Shown: piece by piece, positions 46,332 to 55,074 of the stretch
Layout of the letters: every line of letters begins with the position of its first letter
Position numbering within the stretch: position 1 is the stretch's first letter
From: Lunularia cruciata
Taxonomy: Eukaryota; Streptophyta; Marchantiopsida; Lunulariales; Lunulariaceae
Reading direction: 5' to 3'
DNA length: 64,000 bases
Assembly: GCA_948567375.1 (NCBI GenBank)
Contig: OX419759.1
Coordinates: 59,311,493 to 59,375,492 of the forward strand
Made by a program: the position numbers and the translations under genes
The notes under the pieces: generated by a model
Told to the model about the DNA's origin: nothing
Databases searched by the model: none
The model's input: the letters and a program-made list of their open reading frames with translations, nothing else

Positions 46332-49300
46332 ATGGGGAAACTTCCGGTTTTCTTTGGCAAGGATGGAGAAGATGTGGAGGCCTTTGTGAGAGACTTCAAG
46401 AGAGCTTGCATAGGAAACAATGAGAGGAGGAAGAATGAGTGGGCCTCATTATTACCAGATTTCTTTGAGGATGCAGCACTTACATGGTATGAGTCAGAAT
46501 ACCAAAAGAGAGAGAGGAGAGAGGGGGAAGAGGAGTCTTGGGAGACTTTGACTTCAGCACTCATTGAGAACTTTCTTCCTGATGAGAGTTATGAGAGATT
46601 GATGAGTGAGGTTACATTTCTCAAGCAAGGAGATGGAGAGAAAGTGAGGGTCTATGTGGAAAGAGTGGAAAAGTTGGAGTCCAGATTTCGCATAGTGTTG
46701 AGGAAGGGTGGGGATGATGTGGAGACTACAATGATTGGCATAGGGGCCATGCTCACCAAGAATTTTGTGGGAGGATTGAGACCACAAATTAGAAGCAAGG
46801 TGAGATATGAGAAACCTTCTTCCAAGGTTGAAGCTATCAAGATCGCAATTCGTATGGAGGAGAGTTTGGAAGGGGATGAGAGTGATTTGGTGGTGAAGGA
46901 GGTTGTGCATCCTCCTCAAGGCTACAAGTATGGTGGAACTTCTGATACTTTGGTGACAAGGGTTGCACCACAAGTAGTAGTTGCTCCAATTCTTGCACCT
47001 CCACCAAAAGATCCACTCCAAACCATCACAGAACAACTTGCGGATCTCAAGATCAATGTGGTGCAACTATGGGAGAAGAGAGAGGTGGATCAGAATGTAG
47101 GGAGAGGACCTAGGAGTTATGGAAACTATCCATATAGAGGAGGCCAACCAGCCAACAATTTCAATGATAGAAATTGTTTTGGTTGTGGAGGAAGAGGCCA
47201 TATCCAAAGGAATTGCCCAAATTCCACTTACCATGGAGGAAGGGGTTATGAGGGAGCCAATAGAGGGAAAGAGGGAGGTAGTGAAACCCAAGTGGCTCCT
47301 AACCCCAACAAAGGTAAGGGGATAGCATCCATAGATGTGTTTGAGAGCAAGTATGAGAAGGGAGAGTGCTCAAACTCCAAGGGTCTTAATTTGGAGCTTT
47401 TGGCACAAGAGAAGAAGAGAGCTCGTTTTGCAGAGGATGTTCACTCTTCTCAAGGATTTACTTCAAGCAAGGATACTCCTATGTCTACTAGGAGCACTCG
47501 CACCTCAACACCATCAACAACAAAGACTCCAAGGAAGAAGTTGGGGATGGAGGACTTCTTGATCTCAAAGCAACAATGGAACTACAATGTGTTGGAGGAT
47601 GTTGGTAGTCACAAGGCTAACATCACAGTGGGCCAATTAATTGCTTTGAACCCTACCTTGAGAAAGGAGCTTAGAGGTGGTTTGAGTTCTACAAGGAGCA
47701 AAAAGAAGAAGAAGGCAAAAGTTCCAGTATCAATGGGGGTGGTGGATGCCAAGCCAGCACCATGGGAGGCTTGTGAATATGCCTCCAAGATTGATGTGAG
47801 AGTGAATGGTCACAACATCAAGGATGCATTGGTTGATGGAGGATCAGCAGTGAATGCCATGTCAGAAAGGTTGATGAAGAAGTTGGGTATGATACCCTCA
47901 AGACCTTCAACATTTGTGGTGAGCATGGCAAACAAGCAACAAGTTCGACCAGTAGGGGTGATGGATAAGGTGGTAGTTTCAGTTATGGGAGTTCAAAATC
48001 TCATGACTTTCCAAGTCTTGAAGGATTCAAGCTATGACTTACTTCTTGGGAGGCCATGGTTGAGAGCAGCACGCACAACTGATCGATGGCACAAAGGGTA
48101 CTTGAGGATTGGGCCATCAAACCATAGAGTCACTATTCCTGTGACTAACACCACCAACACTTCACATTCAGATACCCCATCTTCTAATTATTGGGAATCA
48201 GATTCTGAAGAAGGAGCTTCAGGTGTGGACACAAGCATGGAAGAGGAGACTTCCACGGAGGAAGATGAATCTGAATCTGATTCGGATGTGTATCCCTTGT
48301 GTGCTATGGATTTTGCACCTAAGCCAGAGGTTTTGAAGGACCCAGATAAATCACCATTGACACTTGAGGAGGTAGAGAGAAGGTTATCTACCCTCAAGTA
48401 TGGCCCAAATGTTACCAAGGAGGAGAAGGTGAGATTTGAGGAGATTTTCCGCAAGTTCATCCATGTGTTTGCTTTTAGTTACAAGGATTTGAAGGAAGTC
48501 ACCTTGGAGGAGCACAAGATAGAGGTGGAGTCACATGCAAGACCAATCCGCCAAAAGCAACGTCGCATTAGCCCACCAATATCTTTGGTTGTGAAGGAGG
48601 AGATTGATAAGCTCAAGGAGGCTGGATTTATCTTTGAGGTGGAGAATTCAGAATGGGTGTCTCCAATTGTCATTGTGAAGAAAAAGAATGGCAAGCTTCG
48701 GGTATGTGTGGATTACAAGAAGCTTAATGCTGTTACCAAGAAGGACTACTACCCATTGCCATTCATTGATGAGATCTTGGAGGAGGTTGCAGGTCATGAG
48801 AGGTACAGTTTTGGAGATGGTTATAGTGGATATAACCAAATAAAGATTGCACCAGAGCATCAACAACTCACCACATTCACCACACCTTGGGGAACTTACG
48901 CTTTCAAGGTCATGCCTTTTGGGCTTTGCAATGCTCCAGCCACATTCCAACGGTTCATGAACAAGGTATTTGAACCTTTCATTGGGAAATTTGTGAGAGA
49001 TTTCATTGATGACTTTTGTGTCTATGGGAGCAAGGAGGAACACTTTGAGCACCTAATCAAAGTCTTGCAACGCTTGGATGAGGCAAATGCATCACTCAAC
49101 CCAGAGAAGTGCATTTTTGGATGTGAAGAAGGTCTACTTTTGGGGCACATCATCTCCAAGGATGGAATAGCAGTTGATCCTGAGAAGGTGAGGAAAATCT
49201 CAGACCTTCCATTCCCTTCAAGCTTGACAAAGTTACGCCAATTCTTGGGAATGGTTGGGTACTATAGGAGGTTCATCTTCTCATTTTCCAACAAGGCTTA

Positions 49301-51158
49301 TGCATTGACCATCTACATGAAGAAGGGTGTAGATTACATGGTGATTTTGGAAGACAAGGAGGCTCTCAAAGCTTTTGAGGAGCTCAAGCAATCCCTTGTT
49401 GTAGCTCCAATTCTTGCTAAACCTGATTGGAGTAAGCCTTTCATCCTCTACACTGATGCTTCTAATGTAGCTATAGGATGCACTCTTAGTCAATTAGACC
49501 AAGATGGACATGATCATCCAATAGCTTATGCTAGTAGGCAGATGGTTTCAGCAGAGAAGAACTACTCTGTCACAGAGAGAGAAGGGTTGGCAGTGATCTT
49601 TGGTCTCAAGAAGTTTAGACACTACTTGATTGGAGGGAAAGCCACAATTGTCACGGATCACAAGGCTTTGAAGTACATCTTCAACAAGCCTAATGTTGAA
49701 GGGAGACTAGCAAGGTGGATGATACTCTTGTCTGAGTATGACTACACAATTGAGGATAGGCCTGGAAAGAAACATGCAAATGCTGATTTGTTATCTAGAG
49801 CCTATGATCATGATGGAGATGAGCCAGTAGATGATTCCTTCCCGGATGAGGAGCTCATGACAATCTCAGTCACTCAAGAGATTCCAATGGAGTACAAGGA
49901 GATTGTGGATTTTGTGACAAGAGGTAACTATCCAGAAGGGATGCATGCTAGGGAGAGGAAGGCCCTTGCAGCAAGATCTAGACCTTACACAATGGTGGAG
50001 GATATTCTTTTTCACCAAGGAGCAGATGGTCTACTTCGAAGAGCAGTGGGTAAGGAAGAGTCTATCCTACTCATAAAGGAGTTTCATGAAGGTTTAGTAT
50101 GTGGAGGACACTTTGCAGGAAAGGTGACTGCTTTCAAGATTCTAGATGCAGGTTACCATTGGAGAGGGATTTTCAAGGATTGTCTTGATTATTGCAAAAC
50201 TTGTCATGTTTGTCAAGCTTTTGCTAGAAAGTCTACATCCACTCCACCACTTAGATCAATTCCATTGCTAGGACCTTTTGAGAAGTGGGGAATTGATTTT
50301 ATAGGACCTCTCAATAGAACCCCAAGGAACAATCGGTACATTGTGGTAGTTACTGATTACCTTACCAAGTGGGTTGAGGCTAGACCATTGAGGGACAAGA
50401 ATGAAGATGAAGTGGGTAGATTTCTTTATGAACGCATTATCACTAGGTTTGGATGCCCTTTGGAGTTGGTTTCTGATAGAGGAGGAGAGTTTACAGGAAG
50501 CATTACTACAGCCATGCTACGACATTTCTCTATCACACATAGAGTAACTACATCCTATAAGCCAAATTCCAATGGCTTGGCAGAGAGAACCAATCAGACC
50601 TTGTGCATGATGTTGGCCAAAGATGCAGAAATGGAGGGGGCTAAACATCATTGGGACAAGAGGATTCATGCAGTTTTGTGGGAGTATAGGACAACCATGA
50701 AGACTTCCACTGGATATTCTCCATTCCAATTGGTGTATGGTATTGAGTCTACCTTACCTATTCACTTTGATCTTCCTACCTTCCAAAGCATTCATAGGAG
50801 ATTGAAGAAAGCACAAGGAAGTGATGCAGGGAAGTCAAGGAAGGATCAACTCATGGAGTTGGAAGAGGCAAGAGCAGTTGCTATGGTTCGAGTGGAGCAA
50901 GCCCAAAGGAAACAAAAGGAGAGCTATGACAAGAGGCAAGGCAAGAAGAAGGTGGAGCCTTTCAAAGAAGGTGATTGGGTAATGTTGTTTGATTCCATTC
51001 GATTCAAGAGAGTGCAAAAGAAGTTTTTGCCTAAGTACTTTGGACCTTTCATAGTAGAGAAGGTGTGGGGCAATTACACCTATGATCTCAAGGAGTTGGG
51101 AGGAAGACACTTTGATAGGATTAACCATGATAAGTTGAAGATGTACCATAGAAGGTAG
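46332..51158 (+). CDS. gag-pol: Tat-like copy 3: intact gag-pol polyprotein, 1608 aa
   Basis: A single frame encodes everything needed for reverse transcription and integration. Capsid-type gag: residues 1-275. Zinc knuckle: C282, C285, H290, C295. Protease: active site D502 in LVDGGSAVNAMS (an unusual D-G-G) and LLGRPWL at 571-577. RT: about 740-990, with D829, FGLCNAPATFQ at 863-873 and catalytic FIDD at 891-894. RNase H: D1042, E1084, D1109, D1152. Integrase: H1252, H1260, C1291, C1294, then D1322, D1382, E1418 (35 residues between the last two), and GPF at 1571-1573. There is no chromodomain. All key residues are present and nothing is frameshifted. No separate envelope-like ORF follows. 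Confidence 0.95.
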   Translation: MGKLPVFFGKDGEDVEAFVRDFKRACIGNNERRKNEWASLLPDFFEDAALTWYESEYQKRERREGEEESWETLTSALIENFLPDESYERLMSEVTFLKQGDGEKVRVYVERVEKLESRFRIVLRKGGDDVETTMIGIGAMLTKNFVGGLRPQIRSKVRYEKPSSKVEAIKIAIRMEESLEGDESDLVVKEVVHPPQGYKYGGTSDTLVTRVAPQVVVAPILAPPPKDPLQTITEQLADLKINVVQLWEKREVDQNVGRGPRSYGNYPYRGGQPANNFNDRNCFGCGGRGHIQRNCPNSTYHGGRGYEGANRGKEGGSETQVAPNPNKGKGIASIDVFESKYEKGECSNSKGLNLELLAQEKKRARFAEDVHSSQGFTSSKDTPMSTRSTRTSTPSTTKTPRKKLGMEDFLISKQQWNYNVLEDVGSHKANITVGQLIALNPTLRKELRGGLSSTRSKKKKKAKVPVSMGVVDAKPAPWEACEYASKIDVRVNGHNIKDALVDGGSAVNAMSERLMKKLGMIPSRPSTFVVSMANKQQVRPVGVMDKVVVSVMGVQNLMTFQVLKDSSYDLLLGRPWLRAARTTDRWHKGYLRIGPSNHRVTIPVTNTTNTSHSDTPSSNYWESDSEEGASGVDTSMEEETSTEEDESESDSDVYPLCAMDFAPKPEVLKDPDKSPLTLEEVERRLSTLKYGPNVTKEEKVRFEEIFRKFIHVFAFSYKDLKEVTLEEHKIEVESHARPIRQKQRRISPPISLVVKEEIDKLKEAGFIFEVENSEWVSPIVIVKKKNGKLRVCVDYKKLNAVTKKDYYPLPFIDEILEEVAGHERYSFGDGYSGYNQIKIAPEHQQLTTFTTPWGTYAFKVMPFGLCNAPATFQRFMNKVFEPFIGKFVRDFIDDFCVYGSKEEHFEHLIKVLQRLDEANASLNPEKCIFGCEEGLLLGHIISKDGIAVDPEKVRKISDLPFPSSLTKLRQFLGMVGYYRRFIFSFSNKAYALTIYMKKGVDYMVILEDKEALKAFEELKQSLVVAPILAKPDWSKPFILYTDASNVAIGCTLSQLDQDGHDHPIAYASRQMVSAEKNYSVTEREGLAVIFGLKKFRHYLIGGKATIVTDHKALKYIFNKPNVEGRLARWMILLSEYDYTIEDRPGKKHANADLLSRAYDHDGDEPVDDSFPDEELMTISVTQEIPMEYKEIVDFVTRGNYPEGMHARERKALAARSRPYTMVEDILFHQGADGLLRRAVGKEESILLIKEFHEGLVCGGHFAGKVTAFKILDAGYHWRGIFKDCLDYCKTCHVCQAFARKSTSTPPLRSIPLLGPFEKWGIDFIGPLNRTPRNNRYIVVVTDYLTKWVEARPLRDKNEDEVGRFLYERIITRFGCPLELVSDRGGEFTGSITTAMLRHFSITHRVTTSYKPNSNGLAERTNQTLCMMLAKDAEMEGAKHHWDKRIHAVLWEYRTTMKTSTGYSPFQLVYGIESTLPIHFDLPTFQSIHRRLKKAQGSDAGKSRKDQLMELEEARAVAMVRVEQAQRKQKESYDKRQGKKKVEPFKEGDWVMLFDSIRFKRVQKKFLPKYFGPFIVEKVWGNYTYDLKELGGRHFDRINHDKLKMYHRR

Positions 51159-51190
51159 AGAGACCTTCACTTTGAGGACAAAGTGAAAAC

Positions 51191-51206
51191 TTAGTCCGGG
51201 GGTAAA
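51191..51206 (+). other. polypurine-like tract before the 3' LTR of copy 3
   Basis: TTAGTCCGGGGGTAAA directly precedes the LTR, with the G-rich core CCGGGGGTAAA next to TGTAAC. Its complement sits at the same place in copy 2 (27521 onward). It should prime plus-strand DNA synthesis. Confidence 0.6.
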
Positions 51207-51885
51207 TGTAACACCCATTTGTGCATGTGTGTGGTATTGTGATATTTAGCTTGGTATTACAAGTACTTAAGAGATATTATTTATATAGAGATAAAGGATG
51301 GTTCTATATTAGTCATGGTTAGCTAAAGTTAGTCATAGCTAAGATAGATGGGACCTTACTTTAGAGGAAGTAGAAAAGATGAGCACCACTATTTTGGATT
51401 TTAGTGTGTTGACTTGGTATTATTCCTAGGTGTTTGGCTTTGGGGAAAGAGTTGAGAACTCTTGGGCCCGCAAGCCTTTTTGTTTTGGATTCTTCTTTAG
51501 TCCAAGGATAGCCCATGTGAAGGAATCCTTGCTTTAGTGGTTGGGTCAAGATAAGGGGAATATGCCCATGTGAATGGATATTCCTTTCTACTTTTTGACT
51601 TTACTTGACTTTTAGTCTAGTAACTTGAGTTACTACGGTAATTAGTAACTTTGGTACGTAACTATTTCACAAGTATATAAACAAGGAGTGAGGAGGTACT
51701 CATCATCCTTTCATTTGCAACTATCTCTCTCTCATTGAGTTCTCTAGTGAGCAATGTCTTGAGTCTTGGAGTGTTAGCCTTGGAGGAGTATGATGGAGTT
51801 GGGGTTCCTTGCCTTCTTAGTCCATGGTGCGCTACCATAATAGCCATCAGAGGTTCATCCTGAGTGAGAGACAGGCCGGCTCACA
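51207..51885 (+). repeat. Tat-like copy 3: 3' LTR
   Basis: 679 bp, appearing identical to 44085-44763, with TATA box at 51674-51680 and end GGCCGGCTCACA followed by the target copy GATC. Confidence 0.95.
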
Positions 51886-53637
51886 GATCAAGCTCTTGTT
51901 CCTTTGATGCTACCCTCGCCATAGCATGGATAAGCTCTACTCTTGAATCAGCAAACTGCTGCTTCAAGATTTCGAATTCAGCTACATGTCTCTCCCTTGC
52001 GATGTCACTCTTCCTCGCAAGATCCTCTCGATAGCTCACTTCTTGCTTCAGGTCTTCGATTACCTGACTTCTCTCTATTGCTTCCGCTTGCAGTACTTGT
52101 CTCTCCTTCTCACCTCGGGTTATACTCTTCTTCAACTCCGAGTTTTCTTCTTCTAATCTCGCTACCACGTGCAATACAGTCTTTACCTCTGGACAAGTTG
52201 ATTGCATCTCCTTCTTCTTCTTCTCCAACTTCACTAACAGCGGGCATACTACCTCTCACAGGTACTCCACTCCCTCACTGGCAACTTCTTCCTCCCACGG
52301 AGTAATTTCTTGTTTCTCCTCATGTTCTCCTGATACACGCCTTCTTTGCTGAAGTCTTCGTATCGGAATTGATGCCTCACTACTCGTACTGTCTTCCACA
52401 TCTGCCTTCACTTTACTCGGCCCCGCCTCACACTTCGCCTTACGTCTTGAGCGAACTCCTCGCTGTACTGCGATCTTCTTCTCCTCGAGCACCGGTACTT
52501 TGTCTTCTAGCGCCGCATTGTCTTCGGCCTCTACTTCGGCTTGCACTTCTTCTTTGTATTCTTCAGCCGCTGGTGCCGAGGTCATTTCTCCACCGTCTTC
52601 ACTGTCACTGCTAGTATCTCTGCTCTGCAGTGTCAGCTCAGGTTCCTCCTCACGTTCCGAGTCCTCTATCTTGAGCTTGGCTTCGCCTTTTGAGTCTTCA
52701 TCTTCCGACTCAATCACCACCATCCCTCGCCTCGGGTTATGTTTCTGCATCTTCCGGGGTTTCTTGTTTTCTTTGGCTTCTGTGTGCCGAGTTCTCTTCT
52801 TCGTCGGGGTACTTATCACGACCTCCACGTTTTTCCTTGTCTTTGCGTAGTAGTTGTCCATGCTCCGGATTTGGAGAATGTATTGCTGCTCCTCCGCGTT
52901 GACTTCTCTTCTCAAGTTAAGATGGAAATGAGACACCATTCTATTGCGCTCCGCCAAATTGAGCAAATTCAACCCGAGGTAGAAATGTGCTGCAAATGGT
53001 ACGATGTAGTGTAGAGGCGACTTATCCCACAGATTCCACACCATCTGCCTCATTCTCCTGTGAAAACACCTTGCCCAATTGATCGGTTCTCCTGCAAATA
53101 ACTTGTGAAAGAACACCGCTTGGTGTTTCATCACATAAGTGGTTCTCTCCGGCTTCAGGATGGCCATTAGTGCACTCACAATTCCTCTCCTCATAGGGTC
53201 TTTGTAGCTCTCAACTTTGTACCCATTCTTTGTTCTCTTTGACGAGAAGGCATCTCTCACCTCCTGCGTTTCTTGGGCTATCTCTCATTTCCCCAAGAAA
53301 ACGTGGCTCCTTGCTCCGAACCTGCCTCCTTCCCGAGTACAAGTCTCCAATCCGACTCTGTCTAGCAAGCCGGATTTCCTCTCTTCCCTTCTTCCTCGGG
53401 ACCATCGAGACACTTACTCTCAATGATTTTTGTCATGAATCCTGGAAAACTTACGTTCCAGTTCCATGCCAAAAAGGTGATCCGAAGTCGGCTCAAGACT
53501 TCGATCCTTGCTACTACATCTAATCTCCGAATCGCATGATTTCTCACTACAAATTCAGAGTTTTTCTTCCCTCCTCCCATCTCTTCTGCTTTCTTACTGT
53601 CTCTCGATTTCTCTCTCGCGACTTCTCCCTTGTGCAC
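51886..53637 (-). pseudogene. element G: N-terminal and middle part of the antisense ORF
   Basis: From 53637 the minus strand encodes NSEFVVRNHAIRRLDVVARI, then FLAWNWNVSFPGFMTKIIES. After two frame changes (about 53360-53420 and 53270) comes the 334-codon frame 53260-52256 with DPMRRGIVSALMAILKPERT, VMKHQAVFFHKLFAGEPINW, WNLWDKSPLHYIVPFAAHFY and LNLRREVNAEEQQYILQIRS. A basic patch (TKKRTRHTEAKENKKPRKMQK) and a long acidic/Ser region follow. After one TGA (52256) the same frame continues as a coiled coil. The N-terminal region recalls proteins often annotated as putative plant transposon proteins in repeat-rich plants. The role is unknown. Confidence 0.6.
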
Positions 53638-54135
53638 TAACCCGAGTACAACTTTATTTCACTTTCAGCGATCACCTGCAAGACGACTTCTCAATGGCGA
53701 AGGAAAATTGCTCAACATTTCGTCGTTGCAGTTTCGATTTTTATAGAGTTGCACTTCTTTGTCTTCCGTCGCTTTGAGTTTCTACCGAGAAATCACACCT
53801 CCTGCATGCACCTGTCATTGTCAATCAACCTTTGCGAGTATGAGCTGCCAATTTTGAAATGGCCCCTTCTTGAATTTCTCGCCCCGCCGAAAGGTTGTTA
53901 GACTGTCTTTGCCTCGGGTTGAGCTCCCCCCAATCCAAAGACAATTTACTTCATATGGTATGCTGACAGGGCATTTCCGAGGACTTCGCCTTATGACCCG
54001 AAGTCACTTTACTTCGGGTTTCATCCCAAAGACAATTTTCTTTGCCTTCTTTGGTCATACATGCGCAATCCGACCTCTCTATACACTTCTTCTCCTTTAT
54101 TTTGAAAAAACAAAAAATGTGGGCACCACAACTAT

Positions 54136-55074
54136 GTAGAAGCAGAAGGAGAGAAAAATTCCTTGTTTTTTTGACATGCTGAAGGATTATGGCGAGGAAC
54201 TTTGAAGGTGAGACAAATTGCTTGTATGAGCAGAGAGAAGGAAGAGAGATGATGTATCAAATGGGAAATTTAGATCGAGATAGGAGAACCTTCAAGGGTA
54301 TATTCTGGGCAGAAGGAAGAGAGAAATGCTTGGTTGTGCCAACAGAGAAGACCAACAAATTTTCTAAAGTGATCTTGTCTTGACTATGATAGGGCATAGA
54401 AGAGAAGAGATTGAGAAGGTTGATCATCTATGATTGGACAAGGATGGAAAGATTTGCTGGAATGAGTTGATTGGACAGGTGATGTGTTAGGCATGGTCAC
54501 TGCATAGGAAAGAGCTGTTTGCCTTTGTCCAACTTATAACTGCATGATTGGTTAAAATGATGATTTGTGAACACATGTGTGCACTCTAAATTATGAATAT
54601 TGTCAAGGGAAGGACTCCATTTTAGGAGCTCTTGGTCCAGTCTATGTGATTGACATAGTTCAGTGATCTGGACGCCCGGGTTTGATCATGATTAGTTTGC
54701 TTGTGACTATTCAATAGGTCTCATCAAAATCCATGCTAGGAATCCATCTGATCCAAAACCACAACCCTGAGCATAAAAAGAGAACCAAAAATGAGACTAT
54801 ATAAGAGCAGAGCCATGAGGCCAAACACAACTAAACACAATTAAACATAACAGTAAGCATTATTCGGTAAGATCCAACATACAAACCCTAAGAGAAGCCT
54901 ACCCCTAGGAGCGATTAGAACAACCTGCCCTATCAGGGATGAGATTGCTGACCAAACCAGAGTAAGAGAGAGAGTTTTGGACTTCAAGAAGTCTCAAGTC
55001 ATTGACAACAAGTGCAATCTAAGCATGAGCAGTAAGGTGCCCGACGCACTCTCAAGACCAAAAACCCCCTGACA
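54136..55074 (+). repeat. element E: 3' LTR, second part
   Basis: Continues the E LTR after the G insertion (GTAGAAGCAGAAGGAG parallels GCAGAAGCAAAAGGAG at 35540) and ends ACCCCCTGACA at 55074, parallel to the 5' LTR end at 36453. The next bases, ACGGG, belong to element D. Confidence 0.8.

Larger units (their letters stand above)
44085..51885 (+). mobile_element. Tat-like copy 3, complete and apparently intact LTR retrotransposon
   Basis: A 7801-bp element with two 679-bp LTRs (44085-44763, 51207-51885) that I could not tell apart by eye. It has a primer site, two leader ORFs, one uninterrupted gag-pol frame and a polypurine-like tract. Flanks give GATC on both sides (44081-44084 and 51886-51889), a 4-bp target duplication; extending it to the usual 5 bp would need one mismatch. 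It splits G's antisense ORF in frame. Identical LTRs and an intact frame point to a very recent insertion that could be autonomous. The domain order and RT/integrase style fit the non-chromodomain Tat/Athila branch of Ty3/gypsy. Confidence 0.93.
42538..54130. mobile_element. element G: TSD-flanked TG...CA element carrying a long antisense ORF
   Basis: G starts TGTGACAACCCGG and ends GGGCACCACA. It is flanked by perfect 5-bp copies of ACTAT (42533-42537 and 54131-54135), and the empty site is documented by E's 5' LTR (GTTGACTATGCAGAAGC). Without the nested Tat copy 3 it is about 3.8 kb. I find no direct terminal repeats inside it, and inverted similarity of the ends is limited to TGTG plus scattered bases. 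A solo copy of a very long LTR (TG...CA ends, 5-bp TSD) fits best. A non-canonical transposon is the alternative. Base composition is more GC-rich than in its neighbours. Confidence 0.7.
34702..55074 (+). mobile_element. element E, long-LTR Ty3/gypsy element with nested insertions
   Basis: E has a partial 5' LTR (34702-36453), a primer site, decayed gag-pol (about 36500-40394) and a 3' LTR (start unresolved after 40395, to 42537, then 54136-55074 after the G insertion). The two LTRs align closely from 34702 and from 41688 onward, and both end in TGACA. E's 5' end is missing, cut at the boundary with Tat copy 2, so its left target duplication is lost. The right flank is element D's methyltransferase region. 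Confidence 0.8.

Noticed and set aside
46332-51158. The 1608-codon ORF as a host gene
   Set aside because: It has gag, protease, RT, RNase H and integrase motifs in order and is bounded by LTRs with a TSD.
51943-53014. Plus-strand Ser/Leu-rich ORFs (51943-52305, 52369-52614, 52500-52850, 52739-53014)
   Set aside because: They are complements of the charged Glu/Lys/Ser-rich minus-strand frame, which alone continues across the nested insertion.
42538-54130. G as a cut-and-paste DNA transposon
   Set aside because: The ends share only TGTG and scattered bases as inverted repeats, the 5-bp TSD with TG...CA fits LTR integration better, and no transposase DDE motif is visible. Not fully excluded.
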